Shown here in pieces: positions 40,635 through 48,876 of a stretch of DNA of 64,000 nt. The notes beneath the pieces were generated by a model. The model did not search any database, had not been told where the DNA came from, and was given only the letters and a program-made list of their open reading frames with translations. Where the stretch lies: the NCBI RefSeq assembly GCF_009601765.2, contig NZ_CP045699.1, positions 558,001-622,000 on the forward strand, read 5' to 3'. Each line of letters starts with the position of its first letter. The stretch's first letter is position 1. The DNA is from Vibrio algicola (GTDB taxonomy: Bacteria > Pseudomonadota > Gammaproteobacteria > Enterobacterales > Vibrionaceae). Both the position numbers and the translations under genes were made by a program.

Positions 40635-41429
40635 TTACCAACCTTTTACAACGCCACCTTTAAACAGCTTTTTAGCCGCTTCATAAACTTCTTCTGTTTG
40701 ATAGGCTTTGACAAAGTTCTTCACATTGTCGTTATCAGCATTATCTTCACGCGCAACAATTAAGTTGGTGTATGGAGATTCTTTGTCTTCAACAAAAATG
40801 CCGTCTTTTTCAGGCGACAAGTTAATGCTGCTAGCGTAAGTGGTGTTGATGATCGCAATCGCCACATCTTGTAATGCATTTGGCAGTTGTGGTGCTTCTA
40901 GCTCAACAAAGTCCAATTTCTTAGGGTTGTCGATGATATCAAGCGGTGTTGCTTGTAGACCTGATTCTTTACTTAGCTTGATCAAGCCTTGCTCTTGAAG
41001 CAGCAATAAGGCACGACCTTCGTTAGTTGGATCGTTTGGAATGGCAATGCTGTCGCCTTTTTTCAGCTCATCCAGTGATTTGATTTTTTTCGAGTAGCCC
41101 GCGATAGGGTAAACAAAAGTATTGCCGACCGCTTTGATTTTATAGCCGCGATCTTTGATTTGTTGATCAAGATATGGCGTATGTTGGAATGCATTGATGT
41201 CGATAGAACCATCATCTAACGCGGCGTTTGGGATCACATAATCCGAGAAAATGGTGAGCTTTACATCCAAACCGTATTTTTGTTTTGCCACTTGTGCGGC
41301 AACCTCTGCTACTTGCGCTTCTGCACCTGCGATAACCCCGACATTAATGCTGTCGGCTGCGGCTGCAGTATGAGCAAAAATTAGTGAAGAACTGATCACG
41401 GCTGCGCTAAAAAACTGTTTTAATTTCAT
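40635..41429 (-). CDS. metQ: Methionine ABC transporter substrate-binding protein
   Basis: MetQ binds methionine in the periplasm for the MetNI transporter. The 264-residue protein has a signal peptide (MKLKQFFSAAVISSSLIF start) and the mature NlpA-family chain (INVGVIAGAEAQVAEVAAQV; GSIDINAFQHTPYLDQQI; IPNDPTNEGRALLLLQEQGL). Unlike E. coli MetQ, the signal ends AHTAAAAD with no lipobox cysteine, so it may be a soluble periplasmic protein. The start at ATG 41429 follows GGAGTTAAGT; an ATG 12 bp upstream is less likely. It is the last gene of metN-metI-metQ. Confidence 0.95.
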   Translation of the reverse strand: MKLKQFFSAAVISSSLIFAHTAAAADSINVGVIAGAEAQVAEVAAQVAKQKYGLDVKLTIFSDYVIPNAALDDGSIDINAFQHTPYLDQQIKDRGYKIKAVGNTFVYPIAGYSKKIKSLDELKKGDSIAIPNDPTNEGRALLLLQEQGLIKLSKESGLQATPLDIIDNPKKLDFVELEAPQLPNALQDVAIAIINTTYASSINLSPEKDGIFVEDKESPYTNLIVAREDNADNDNVKNFVKAYQTEEVYEAAKKLFKGGVVKGW

Positions 41430-41529
41430 ACTTAACTCCATGTAATTTTAGTATTTATAGTTGTAACTATTTGGGTGTCAATTTTATGTTTTCTTTCCCA
41501 CTTAAGATGACTTGTTAAGTGGAAGAGTA

Positions 41530-42213
41530 TTACCTGTGATCGACGCGAGCGGCAACTCTATCGCCCACCATTTGAATAATTTGTACCACAATCACCAACA
41601 ACACCACGGTAATAAACATAATATCGGGTTGGTAACGTTGGTAACCATAACGCATCGCGACATCGCCTAAGCCGCCGCCACCAACCGTCCCTGCCATAGC
41701 AGAATAGCTGACGAGCGTCACAAGAGTAATCGTGATGGTATTGACAATAGAAGGCAGCGCCTCGGGTAGCAATACTTTGGTGATAATTTGCATTGGGCGT
41801 GCGCCCATCGACTGCGCCGCTTCAATTAATCCGGTCGGCACTTCAACTAAAGCGCTTTCCACTAAGCGAGCAATAAACGGGATCGCGCCAACGGTTAACG
41901 GCACAATCGCCGCCGTGGTACCAATAAATTTACCAATCAATAGTGTGGTAAAGGGAATAATAGCCACCATCAACACTAAGAAGGGTACAGAGCGACCAAT
42001 ATTGACGATTGCGCCAAGTACTAAGTTAACCAGTCTATTTTCGGTTAAGCCGCCTTTCTTGGTGATATGTAGAATGACGCCCATAGGAATGCCAATCATA
42101 AAGCCAATCAAGCCAGCCACGCCGACCATGTAAAGGGTTTCCCAAGTGGCTGCCCAAATCAGACGAAAAGTGCGATGATCGTAATACCAATCCATGATGT
42201 GATCATAAAACAT
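41530..42213 (-). CDS. metI: Methionine ABC transporter permease
   Basis: MetI is the membrane permease of the methionine importer. The 227-residue protein has about five hydrophobic segments, starting with [20 protein letters not shown], and the conserved EAA loop region ([28 protein letters not shown]). ATG 42213 lies 9 nt after a GAGG site and overlaps the metN 3' end by 11 nt; a TTG six bases earlier is possible but weaker. Confidence 0.95.
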   Translation of the reverse strand: MFYDHIMDWYYDHRTFRLIWAATWETLYMVGVAGLIGFMIGIPMGVILHITKKGGLTENRLVNLVLGAIVNIGRSVPFLVLMVAIIPFTTLLIGKFIGTTAAIVPLTVGAIPFIARLVESALVEVPTGLIEAAQSMGARPMQIITKVLLPEALPSIVNTITITLVTLVSYSAMAGTVGGGGLGDVAMRYGYQRYQPDIMFITVVLLVIVVQIIQMVGDRVAARVDHR

Positions 42214-43237
42214 AGCCAAGTACCTCGACTTTAATATTGTGTTCTTTTAAGAAAATTAATGCTTGTTCAGCTTGCTCTTTTTCGCCAAAGAATTCTGCCA
42301 CCATCAAGCCAAAACGAACGCCGCCAGCGTAATCAATATCTGAATTTAAAATACTGACATCGATATCAAACTTACGGGAAATTTGGCTTATCACCGGAGC
42401 ATCAATTGACGCGCCCGTAAACTCTAATCGCACCAAAGGAATCGACCCTTCTACCCGCGTTTTTTGTAAGCGCGCTTGGTAATCATCAGGGATTGATAAG
42501 TCGAGAGTAGAGCGGATAAATTGTTGTGCCAATTCGGTTTTAGGGTGGGCAAAAATATCACTCACTAAACCTTGTTCAACCAATAAACCGCCCCCAATGA
42601 TCGCCACTTTGTCACAGATATTTTTTACCACATCCATTTCGTGAGTAATGATCAATATGGTTAAGTTTAATGTTTGATTGATGGTTTTAAGCAGTTCTAA
42701 AATTGATTTTGTGGTCGCAGGATCAAGCGCGCTGGTGGCTTCATCACACAATAATACTTTAGGGTCGGAGGCTAACGCACGAGCAATCGCCACACGTTGT
42801 TTTTGTCCGCCACTTAAATTAGCAGGGTAAGTATCTCGTTTATCGGCCAGACCAACCAGTTGCAGTAGCTCTGATACTTTGGTTTCAATTTGCGCGCTTG
42901 GCACTTTTGCGAGCTCAAGCGGCAGCGCAATATTATTAAACACGGTGCGAGATGACAACAAATTGAAGTGTTGGAAAATCATGCCAATATTACGACGAGC
43001 ATGGCTTAATTGAGTATTGGAAAGCTGAGTAAGATCAACACCATCGACAATTACATTGCCTGAGGTAGGAGCTTCTAGCATGTTGACACAACGGATAAGC
43101 GTGCTTTTTCCGGCACCCGATGAGCCGATCACACCGCAAATCTCACCTTGGGGAACGGTAAGGTCGATGTCTTTCAGGGCGATGATTTGTTTACTTCCCT
43201 GATAAAAGATTTTGTTAACTTTTTTTATTTCAATCAT
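42203..43237 (-). CDS. metN: Methionine ABC transporter ATP-binding protein
   Basis: MetN powers import of D- and L-methionine. The 344-residue ATPase has Walker A (GSSGAGKST) near residue 38, the signature LSGGQKQR, Walker B ([11 protein letters not shown]) and the H-loop ITHEMDV, followed by a C-terminal NIL domain (from about 265) that senses methionine and inhibits transport. First gene of metNIQ; a MetJ operator lies upstream. Confidence 0.97.
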   Translation of the reverse strand: MIEIKKVNKIFYQGSKQIIALKDIDLTVPQGEICGVIGSSGAGKSTLIRCVNMLEAPTSGNVIVDGVDLTQLSNTQLSHARRNIGMIFQHFNLLSSRTVFNNIALPLELAKVPSAQIETKVSELLQLVGLADKRDTYPANLSGGQKQRVAIARALASDPKVLLCDEATSALDPATTKSILELLKTINQTLNLTILIITHEMDVVKNICDKVAIIGGGLLVEQGLVSDIFAHPKTELAQQFIRSTLDLSIPDDYQARLQKTRVEGSIPLVRLEFTGASIDAPVISQISRKFDIDVSILNSDIDYAGGVRFGLMVAEFFGEKEQAEQALIFLKEHNIKVEVLGYVL

Positions 43238-43368
43238 TTAACAACCTAAATTGTATCCATACAATATATTTTTTTTGCATAATGCACGAAATACAGTGGA
43301 AAAGTACAGCGTGTTTGCAATCTATAGTCGATGCTATTGTTTTGTGTGCTACAAGTCAATGGCTATTT

Positions 43369-43384
43369 ATACATCTAGACGGCT
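43369..43384 (-). promoter_or_regulatory. MetJ operator of metNIQ
   Basis: Read on the - strand, AGCCGTCTAGATGTAT consists of two adjacent 8-mers that match the met box AGACGTCT at 7 and 6 of 8 positions. It lies 132 bp before metN. It fits repression of methionine uptake by MetJ with S-adenosylmethionine. The rest of 43238-43610 holds the metN and gmhB promoters, which I cannot place exactly. Confidence 0.75.
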
Positions 43385-43610
43385 AAAAGTTAAGGGTTGA
43401 ACGGTTTGATGGATAAATGCACAGAACTATTTTCTAAATCATTGATTATATACAGTGATCTAATAACAATATGATGCTAATGGGCTTATGTCAGTATAAA
43501 AAAGAATAAGCAGATGAAGTCATAAATAAAGCGTGCGATAATTAGCGGCAATAACACACGTCATTTTGTCGATGAAGTGCCAGTAATGAACTCACAGAGA
43601 GAGTGCTATT

Positions 43611-44168
43611 TTGTCTAAACCAGCCGTTTTTATCGATCGTGATGGCGTAATCAACGTTGATCATGGTTATGTTAGTAAAGTTGATGATTTTGAGTATATC
43701 GATGGTGTTTTTGACGCAACGAAAGCGATCAAAGATCTAGGTTATCAATTAGTACTGGTGACCAATCAATCGGGCATTGCTCGTGGTTACTACACCGAAA
43801 AACAATTCCTCACGTTAACCGAGTGGATGGACTGGAACTTTGTTGATCAAGGTGTTGAGTTTGATGGTTTCTATTACTGCCCACATCATATTGAAGGCAG
43901 TGAAGAGAAATACGTACAAGAATGTGATTGCCGTAAACCGCAGCCGGGCATGTTCTTATCCGCTCAAGATGAACTCGATATCGATATGCCAAATTCAATC
44001 ATGGTGGGTGATAAAGAAGCCGATATGCAAGCGGCGATCAGTGCCGGTGTCGGTACGCGTATTTTAGTTCGTAGTGGTAAAGCGGTTACCGATGCAGCCG
44101 AAGCCTTAGCGACAGTGGTTCTCGATAGCATTAAAGATGTGCCGAAGTATTTGGCTGAGAATAACTAG
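43611..44168 (+). CDS. gmhB: D-glycero-beta-D-manno-heptose-1,7-bisphosphate 7-phosphatase
   Basis: GmhB removes the 7-phosphate in ADP-heptose synthesis for the LPS inner core. The 185-residue HAD phosphatase has the nucleophile motif FIDRDGVIN, the TNQSGIARG motif, the zinc loop YYCPHH...CDCRKPQPG and [11 protein letters not shown]. The start is TTG 43611 after GAGAGAG; no ATG would preserve the HAD motif. It is divergent from metN, as in E. coli. Confidence 0.95.
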   Translation: MSKPAVFIDRDGVINVDHGYVSKVDDFEYIDGVFDATKAIKDLGYQLVLVTNQSGIARGYYTEKQFLTLTEWMDWNFVDQGVEFDGFYYCPHHIEGSEEKYVQECDCRKPQPGMFLSAQDELDIDMPNSIMVGDKEADMQAAISAGVGTRILVRSGKAVTDAAEALATVVLDSIKDVPKYLAENN

Positions 44169-44305
44169 CTAAACGCTGCCTGAGTCTTGTGACTAAATAT
44201 TGCGTGGCTAAAAGTAAAACTTGCTCGGGCACTTGGAAGTATTCGTTTGAAAAAATCCGCTTGGAAATATCTGTATAGAAGTATCCACTTGGAAGAATGA
44301 AAGCC

Positions 44306-44345
44306 AGATCACGGATAGCTCCTTCGTCGCTTCCGAGATGACAAG
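44306..44345 (-). repeat. REP-like repeat (inverted unit)
   Basis: The reverse complement reads GTCATCTCGGAAGCGACGAA, then GGAGCTATCCGTGATCT. It resembles common gammaproteobacterial extragenic palindromic units and shares the GTCAT...GATCT ends of family D. Confidence 0.5.
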
Positions 44346-44364
44346 CTTGATGTTGATTGTAATC

Positions 44365-44390
44365 AAAGGGCTACTTAGGTAGCCCTTTGT
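44365..44390 (+). terminator. Terminator-like hairpin downstream of gmhB
   Basis: A perfect 10-bp stem (AAAGGGCTAC with GTAGCCCTTT) and a TTAG loop follow gmhB by about 200 bp. The T run is short. A solo family B-like end (TATACCCGATGTAG) starts at 44391. Confidence 0.6.
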
Positions 44391-44443
44391 TATACCCGAT
44401 GTAGTTTGAAGTAATACTAAGCTTGTGACGTAATGAAAATTGG

Positions 44444-44487
44444 CGTCATCCCATACATGAGCCGAGGCGAATAGATAGGGACTCTCC
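44444..44487 (+). repeat. REP-like repeat family D, copy 2
   Basis: CGTCATCCCATACATGAGCC and the following 24 bp match 18546-18590. The inverted unit at 44306 and this direct unit flank the terminator-like hairpin, as in paired REP clusters. Confidence 0.55.
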
Positions 44488-44530
44488 TACAAAGTGTTGA
44501 GACTTAACTGGTTGTAGGCTTTGATTTATC

Positions 44531-44916
44531 AGTAGCTTATTTGAATCTTGATTTTGTGGTGAGTTCATCGCACAGCCTTCGGCGACCAACCTTTTTTCAA
44601 CAGCCAAAAAAGGTGGCAAAAAGGCCACGGCTAGAAATTTTGTTCACCTTGGTTACAACTCACAATTTTATCCCCAAAGTAATTGAAGTTACAGTGAGGC
44701 GGCAAGTAAGCGAAGCCCCATGAGCTTAGTTCACTAAGTGATTTGGTGTGAGTGAACGCAGCCAACAAAGCTGTAGCTTCAAGTAAGAAGGGGATAGATA
44801 TCGACTTCAACCGCACATCCATGTGCGCAAGAAACCTCACCAATCATCCATGATTGGCGTATCAAATCGAGCATTTCCACCAAGCAAAATTTAGGCAGAG
44901 CTGGCGCGTTTCTGCC
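44531..44916 (+). repeat. Dispersed repeat family A, copy 3, interrupted by family B
   Basis: The outer parts match 6319-6573. The inner 44669-44796 is a separate 128-bp element that is absent from copy 1 at the same place. The small reading frames inside are not considered genes. Confidence 0.8.
44669..44796. mobile_element. MITE-like element, family B copy 1 (nested)
   Basis: A 128-bp element with terminal inverted repeats of about 26 bp: TATCCCCAAAGTAATTGAAG at the left and, reverse-complemented, TATCCCCTTCTTACTTGAAG at the right. No coding capacity. It sits inside repeat A, and TA dinucleotides at the ends suggest TA-targeted insertion. A same-length copy lies at 61100-61227. Confidence 0.8.
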
Positions 44917-44938
44917 CAAAAATGAGTTTCAATCTTTG

Positions 44939-45023
44939 TTACCCACCGACACTAACCTGAAACTGCAACTTTGCTTTTATTGGCTACGCTAGCGCGACGC
45001 AATCCCAATGAGTTTGGACATAC
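44939..45023. repeat. Diverged family B-like remnant
   Basis: TTACCCACCGACACTAACC, AACTGCAACTT and CAATGAGTTTGGACATAC recall 10571-10611, with an insertion in the middle. It fills the gap before the mtr stop. Confidence 0.4.
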
Positions 45024-45029
45024 ACGACA

Positions 45030-46244
45030 CTAGCCCTTAAATACCGGCAACATATCTAACATAGTTAAAATATGAAACACCGCTGTTGCCAAGCCAAATA
45101 ATAAAATAAAATAAGGTACGATGTTGCCGCCACCCACCACAAAACCTTGTGCGCTATCTTTACGTTTACGCGCTTTCAAAACTAATAACGCTGGAATAAT
45201 ACAGGTCCAAACTGTTGCCGCTGCGCCAGCGTAGCCAATCGCCAAAATAAAGCCGAATGGGAATAATAACGACAAAACAAGAGGCGGCATAAAAGTGACG
45301 GCCCATGTTTTAGTACGACCTGTTTTGCTTTGATCAAAATGGAATAAATCCGCTAAGTAATCAAACACCCCTAAACCAACGCCAATAAAAGAAGAGATGA
45401 TAGCCGCCATTGAAAAGGCATTAATAGCTTGAGCGACATTTTTGGACTCCACCACGCCACCTAAGGTTTTAAGTAACACATCGACATTACCATCTTGCGC
45501 AATGATAGGACCAAAAGAGCTGCGCGGTAGGTTGCCAAAAATACTGAGCACCCAAATTACATATAAAGTCAGCGCGATCAAAGTGCCACCTAAAATGGCG
45601 TATTTGGCGCTGCGTTCTTCTTTATAGTAAGCGCGCATTGAAGCAACTGAGTGATGATAACCAAAAGAAGTCAGCGCAATTGGTAATAACGCCATCGAAT
45701 ATTTTGCATATTGCCCTTGCTGATTAATGGCATCAAATAAATGAGAAGCATCTATTTTGGCTGTAAGACCAAACACACCGAAAACAAAGGTTAAGATCAT
45801 GGTCGCGATCAACACAATCGAGATACGATCGACTGCTCGAGTGGAGTGCCACACCACACTAGACGCGACAAACACAAACAACACCGAGGCAATATTGCTG
45901 TCGAGTCCCAATGACCCTTGCAGGATCAAGCCGAAAGAGGTGGTGTATGCGTAAAGTAAAATCCCACCGACAAAATACACGGTCAGGTTATTAAACAGGT
46001 TAACCTTGCTGCCAAGCATATCGAGAGTGACGGTATTAAAAGACACCGATAAATCATAATGTTTGAAGGCTTCAAGTAGCAACCAGCCCGAAACGGTCAT
46101 CACTGCCATGGTTAAGGTGATGGCAAGAATAGACCAAACCGTCCAACTGCCTGCGCCTGCACTTGGTAGCCCAAGCATTCCTGCACCGACACACACACTG
46201 GCAATAATACAAGCGCCGCCTAATAATGATGGTTTCTTTTCCAT
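45030..46244 (-). CDS. mtr: Tryptophan-specific permease (Mtr type)
   Basis: A high-affinity inner-membrane aromatic amino acid carrier of the HAAAP family. The 404-residue protein has about eleven hydrophobic segments and resembles E. coli Mtr along its length: PSLLGGACIIASVCVGAGML, LPIALTSFGYHHSVASM, FIGVGLGVFDYLADLFHF, and the end HILTMLDMLPVF. TyrP and TnaB are the alternatives; similarity and the TrpR operator favour Mtr. The start at 46244 follows AAGAGAATCACT; the frame runs 18 codons further but loses the family start. Confidence 0.88.
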   Translation of the reverse strand: MEKKPSLLGGACIIASVCVGAGMLGLPSAGAGSWTVWSILAITLTMAVMTVSGWLLLEAFKHYDLSVSFNTVTLDMLGSKVNLFNNLTVYFVGGILLYAYTTSFGLILQGSLGLDSNIASVLFVFVASSVVWHSTRAVDRISIVLIATMILTFVFGVFGLTAKIDASHLFDAINQQGQYAKYSMALLPIALTSFGYHHSVASMRAYYKEERSAKYAILGGTLIALTLYVIWVLSIFGNLPRSSFGPIIAQDGNVDVLLKTLGGVVESKNVAQAINAFSMAAIISSFIGVGLGVFDYLADLFHFDQSKTGRTKTWAVTFMPPLVLSLLFPFGFILAIGYAGAAATVWTCIIPALLVLKARKRKDSAQGFVVGGGNIVPYFILLFGLATAVFHILTMLDMLPVFKG

Positions 46245-46392
46245 AGTGATTCTCTTTAAGCACAATATAAAACAGTGTAACCCACTGCCCAACAACATCT
46301 AGCTTAGAAGGACGCTTGCCGTAAAACTGAATTCAAGGAGAAAACAACCGGCTTCAATGCTAATGAAGGAACATCATAGCGGTAAAAGTAAG

Positions 46393-46406
46393 ACTAGTAA
46401 ACTAGT
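46393..46406. promoter_or_regulatory. TrpR operator of mtr
   Basis: ACTAGTAAACTAGT matches 13 of 14 positions of the TrpR palindrome ACTAGTTAACTAGT. It lies 149 bp upstream of the mtr start. E. coli mtr is repressed by TrpR-tryptophan, so the same control is inferred. The rest of the 372-bp gap between the mtr and yejB starts (46245-46616) shows no other assigned site. Confidence 0.8.
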
Positions 46407-46616
46407 TAGGTAGTACAAAATAAAAAGTGCGATGAATATCAGACATATTATGCTTTTGCTGTACTACGGTTGATATATTCTATGCTTACTCACACCCTCT
46501 TCATCACACCTAGCGCAAATTCCTCTTCCCCGTTACAATCAATAACTATAATCTAAACAGCAAGATATGATTTTGATGCATAGGGAGTGTTGGGTAATGG
46601 TGACAGGCTGGATGGG

Positions 46617-47645
46617 ATGCTAGCGTATATTTTAAGACGACTGCTATTGGTGGTTCCAACTTTTATTGGCATTACCCTGCTGATCTTTACCTTAACGCGC
46701 TTTGTGCCAGGTGGGCCGGTTGAGCGTATGTTGCTGAGTTTACAGATGCAACAAGGCGATAAAGCGGTGTCAGCCCAGGTCACTAATGGTTCAAGCAATG
46801 CCTTGTCTGACGATCAAATCGCAGAATTAAATGAATTTTATGGCCTAGATAAACCAATCCCGCAAGCTTATTGGGCGTGGCTTACTAAGTTGGTAAAGCT
46901 CGATTTGGGCGAATCAACCCGCTATTACGAACCGGTGACCGATATGATCGCCGAGCGTCTACCCGTGTCGCTATTTTATGGTGGCATGACTTTTTTGATC
47001 ACTTATCTTATCTCCATTCCACTTGGATACATTAAAGCCATGCGTCATGGCAGCGTGTTGGATGCCTCCAGTTCGATCTTCATTTTTATTGGTTTTGCTC
47101 TGCCCGGTTATGTGATTGGGGTATTGCTAATTAGTTTGTTTGGTTTCCATTTAGAATGGTTTCCTATGGGCGGTTTTGTCAGTGACGACTTTGATGATTT
47201 TACCCGTTTTGAACAAATTAAAGATGTTTTGTGGCATGCGGTATTGCCGTTATTTTGTTACTTGATTGGCGATTTTGCGCTGCTTACCATGACCATGAAA
47301 AACAACTTAATGGAAAACTTGGCCGCCGATTATGTACGCACCGCTATTGCCAAAGGTTTGCCCTTTAAATTAGCGGTGCGTCGTCATGCACTGCGCAATA
47401 GCCTTATTCCTGTCGCCAGTTCATTTGGTAACTCCTTGATGTTCTTTATGACCGGCTCATTCTTAATTGAAGTGATTTTTAATATTAATGGCATTGGTTT
47501 ATTGGGGTATGAATCGATCATGGAGCGAGATTATCCGGTGGTGATGGGGCTATTTGCGATTAATGCCTTAATGCTTTTGATTGGTAATATTTTGTCGGAT
47601 ATCTGTGTTGCGCTGGTGGATCCGCGCATTCGGTTTGGAGCATAA
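46617..47645 (+). CDS. yejB: Peptide ABC transporter permease YejB
   Basis: First membrane permease of a Yej-type peptide importer. The 342-residue protein starts MLAYILRRLLLVVPTFIGIT and has the DppB-like PGGPVERML element, about six hydrophobic segments and the EAA loop (DYVRTAIAKGLPFKLAVRRHALRN). The frame is open to GTG 46587, but the ATG at 46617 gives the family start. It is the first gene of yejB-yejE-yejA-ATPase-ATPase-lipoprotein. YejABEF in other bacteria imports peptides such as microcin C; the substrate here is unknown. Confidence 0.93.
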   Translation: MLAYILRRLLLVVPTFIGITLLIFTLTRFVPGGPVERMLLSLQMQQGDKAVSAQVTNGSSNALSDDQIAELNEFYGLDKPIPQAYWAWLTKLVKLDLGESTRYYEPVTDMIAERLPVSLFYGGMTFLITYLISIPLGYIKAMRHGSVLDASSSIFIFIGFALPGYVIGVLLISLFGFHLEWFPMGGFVSDDFDDFTRFEQIKDVLWHAVLPLFCYLIGDFALLTMTMKNNLMENLAADYVRTAIAKGLPFKLAVRRHALRNSLIPVASSFGNSLMFFMTGSFLIEVIFNINGIGLLGYESIMERDYPVVMGLFAINALMLLIGNILSDICVALVDPRIRFGA

Positions 47646-47647
47646 AG

Positions 47648-48742
47648 ATGATGACATTTGATCCCATGACGCATAAAAAAATCCAACGTTTTAAAGCGAT
47701 CAAACGTGGTTACTGGTCGCTGATCATTTTAACCTTGTTGGTTGTAGTGGCGATTGGCGCTGAATTATTGGTGAATAGCCGCGCGTTGGCGGTTAAATAC
47801 GATAATCGATGGTATTTCCCTACCTATGGTGATGTATTGCCCGGCACCACCTTTGGACAAGATTACCAATCAGAAACCAACTATCGCCAATTACAGCTTT
47901 TGTTTGAACAACAAGATAAGCAAAGTGTGAGTGATGATAATGGCACTCATGCGGCAAATAAAAAGAGCATCGATAATAAAGTGATCATGCCACTTGTGCC
48001 TTGGAATCCGTATGAGCAAGATTTTGACGGCGACTTCCCTCCGGCTGCGCCCAACGCTGAGGCGAAACATTACTTAGGCACCGACACCATAGGACGCGAT
48101 ATTCTCGCACGCTTATTGTATGGTTTTAGGATAGCGATGGGCTTTGCGTTTCTAACCATGATGGTGTCTTATGCGATTGGGGTCACCGTGGGTTGTGCGA
48201 TGGGATTTTGGGGAGGTAAGTTTGATTTATTCTTTCAACGCTTTATTGAAATTTGGTCGATGGTGCCATTTTTGTATGTGATCATGATTTTAGTCTCGAT
48301 CATGCAACCCAGTTTTATGTTGTTTAGCTTTATCAATGTCCTGTTTGGTTGGATGGGCATGACTTGGTACATGCGCACCATGACCTACAAAGAAAAAGCG
48401 CGTGAATATGTGATGGCCGCGCAAGCCTTAGGAGCCTCAAATTGGCGAATTTTGTACCATCATATTTTGCCTAATACTATGGTGATGATCGTCACCTTAG
48501 CGCCATTTACCATTGTTGGTAATATTACCGCATTAACCGCGCTTGATTATTTAGGGCTAGGATTAATGCCGCCGACACCAAGTTGGGGCGAGTTATTGCA
48601 GCAAGGTAAATCAAATTTAGATTCACCATGGATTGTGTTGTCGGTGGTGTGTTCCATTGTTTCAGTATTGGTGATGGTGACCTTTATCGGCGAAGCGATT
48701 CGCGAGGCTTTCGATCCCAAACGCTATACCCTTTATACTTGA
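47648..48742 (+). CDS. yejE: Peptide ABC transporter permease YejE
   Basis: Second permease of the importer. The 364-residue protein has an N-terminal TM segment (about 23-42), a periplasmic loop with the family motifs YGDVLPGTTFGQDYQSETN and NAEAKHYLGTDTIGRDILAR, and a C-terminal permease domain with an EAA loop (AREYVMAAQALGASNWRILYHHILPN). It begins 2 nt after yejB. Two adjacent ATG codons are possible starts. Confidence 0.93.
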   Translation: MMTFDPMTHKKIQRFKAIKRGYWSLIILTLLVVVAIGAELLVNSRALAVKYDNRWYFPTYGDVLPGTTFGQDYQSETNYRQLQLLFEQQDKQSVSDDNGTHAANKKSIDNKVIMPLVPWNPYEQDFDGDFPPAAPNAEAKHYLGTDTIGRDILARLLYGFRIAMGFAFLTMMVSYAIGVTVGCAMGFWGGKFDLFFQRFIEIWSMVPFLYVIMILVSIMQPSFMLFSFINVLFGWMGMTWYMRTMTYKEKAREYVMAAQALGASNWRILYHHILPNTMVMIVTLAPFTIVGNITALTALDYLGLGLMPPTPSWGELLQQGKSNLDSPWIVLSVVCSIVSVLVMVTFIGEAIREAFDPKRYTLYT

Positions 48743-48780
48743 CGTTGCCGCTCTGGGGTTAAGTTTCTTCACCTCGATCC

Positions 48781-48848
48781 GTTAGGCGAGTTAAGCTCAT
48801 GAGTATCATAAGCTTACCGCTTCGCTGAAATGGCAATCAGTTTGGGTG
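48781..48848. repeat. Diverged family B remnant inside the yej operon
   Basis: AAGCTCATGAG, TCATAAGCTTACCGCTTCGCTG and CAATCAGTTTGGGT resemble the right half of the 128-bp element read as at 61170-61225. It fills the 134-bp gap between yejE and yejA. Confidence 0.4.
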
Positions 48849-48876
48849 AGCACCAAATAGAGATAAGGATTTTATA

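Noticed and set aside
43238..43610. SAM riboswitch upstream of metN
   Set aside because: No such conserved stems were seen; a MetJ operator is present.
44339..44420. Possible CRISPR-like repeats in the gmhB-mtr gap
   Set aside because: The units differ in sequence and orientation and have no regular spacers; no cas genes are present.
46245..46298. Earlier start of mtr
   Set aside because: The extra 18 residues are not conserved-looking, and a ribosome site precedes the later ATG.
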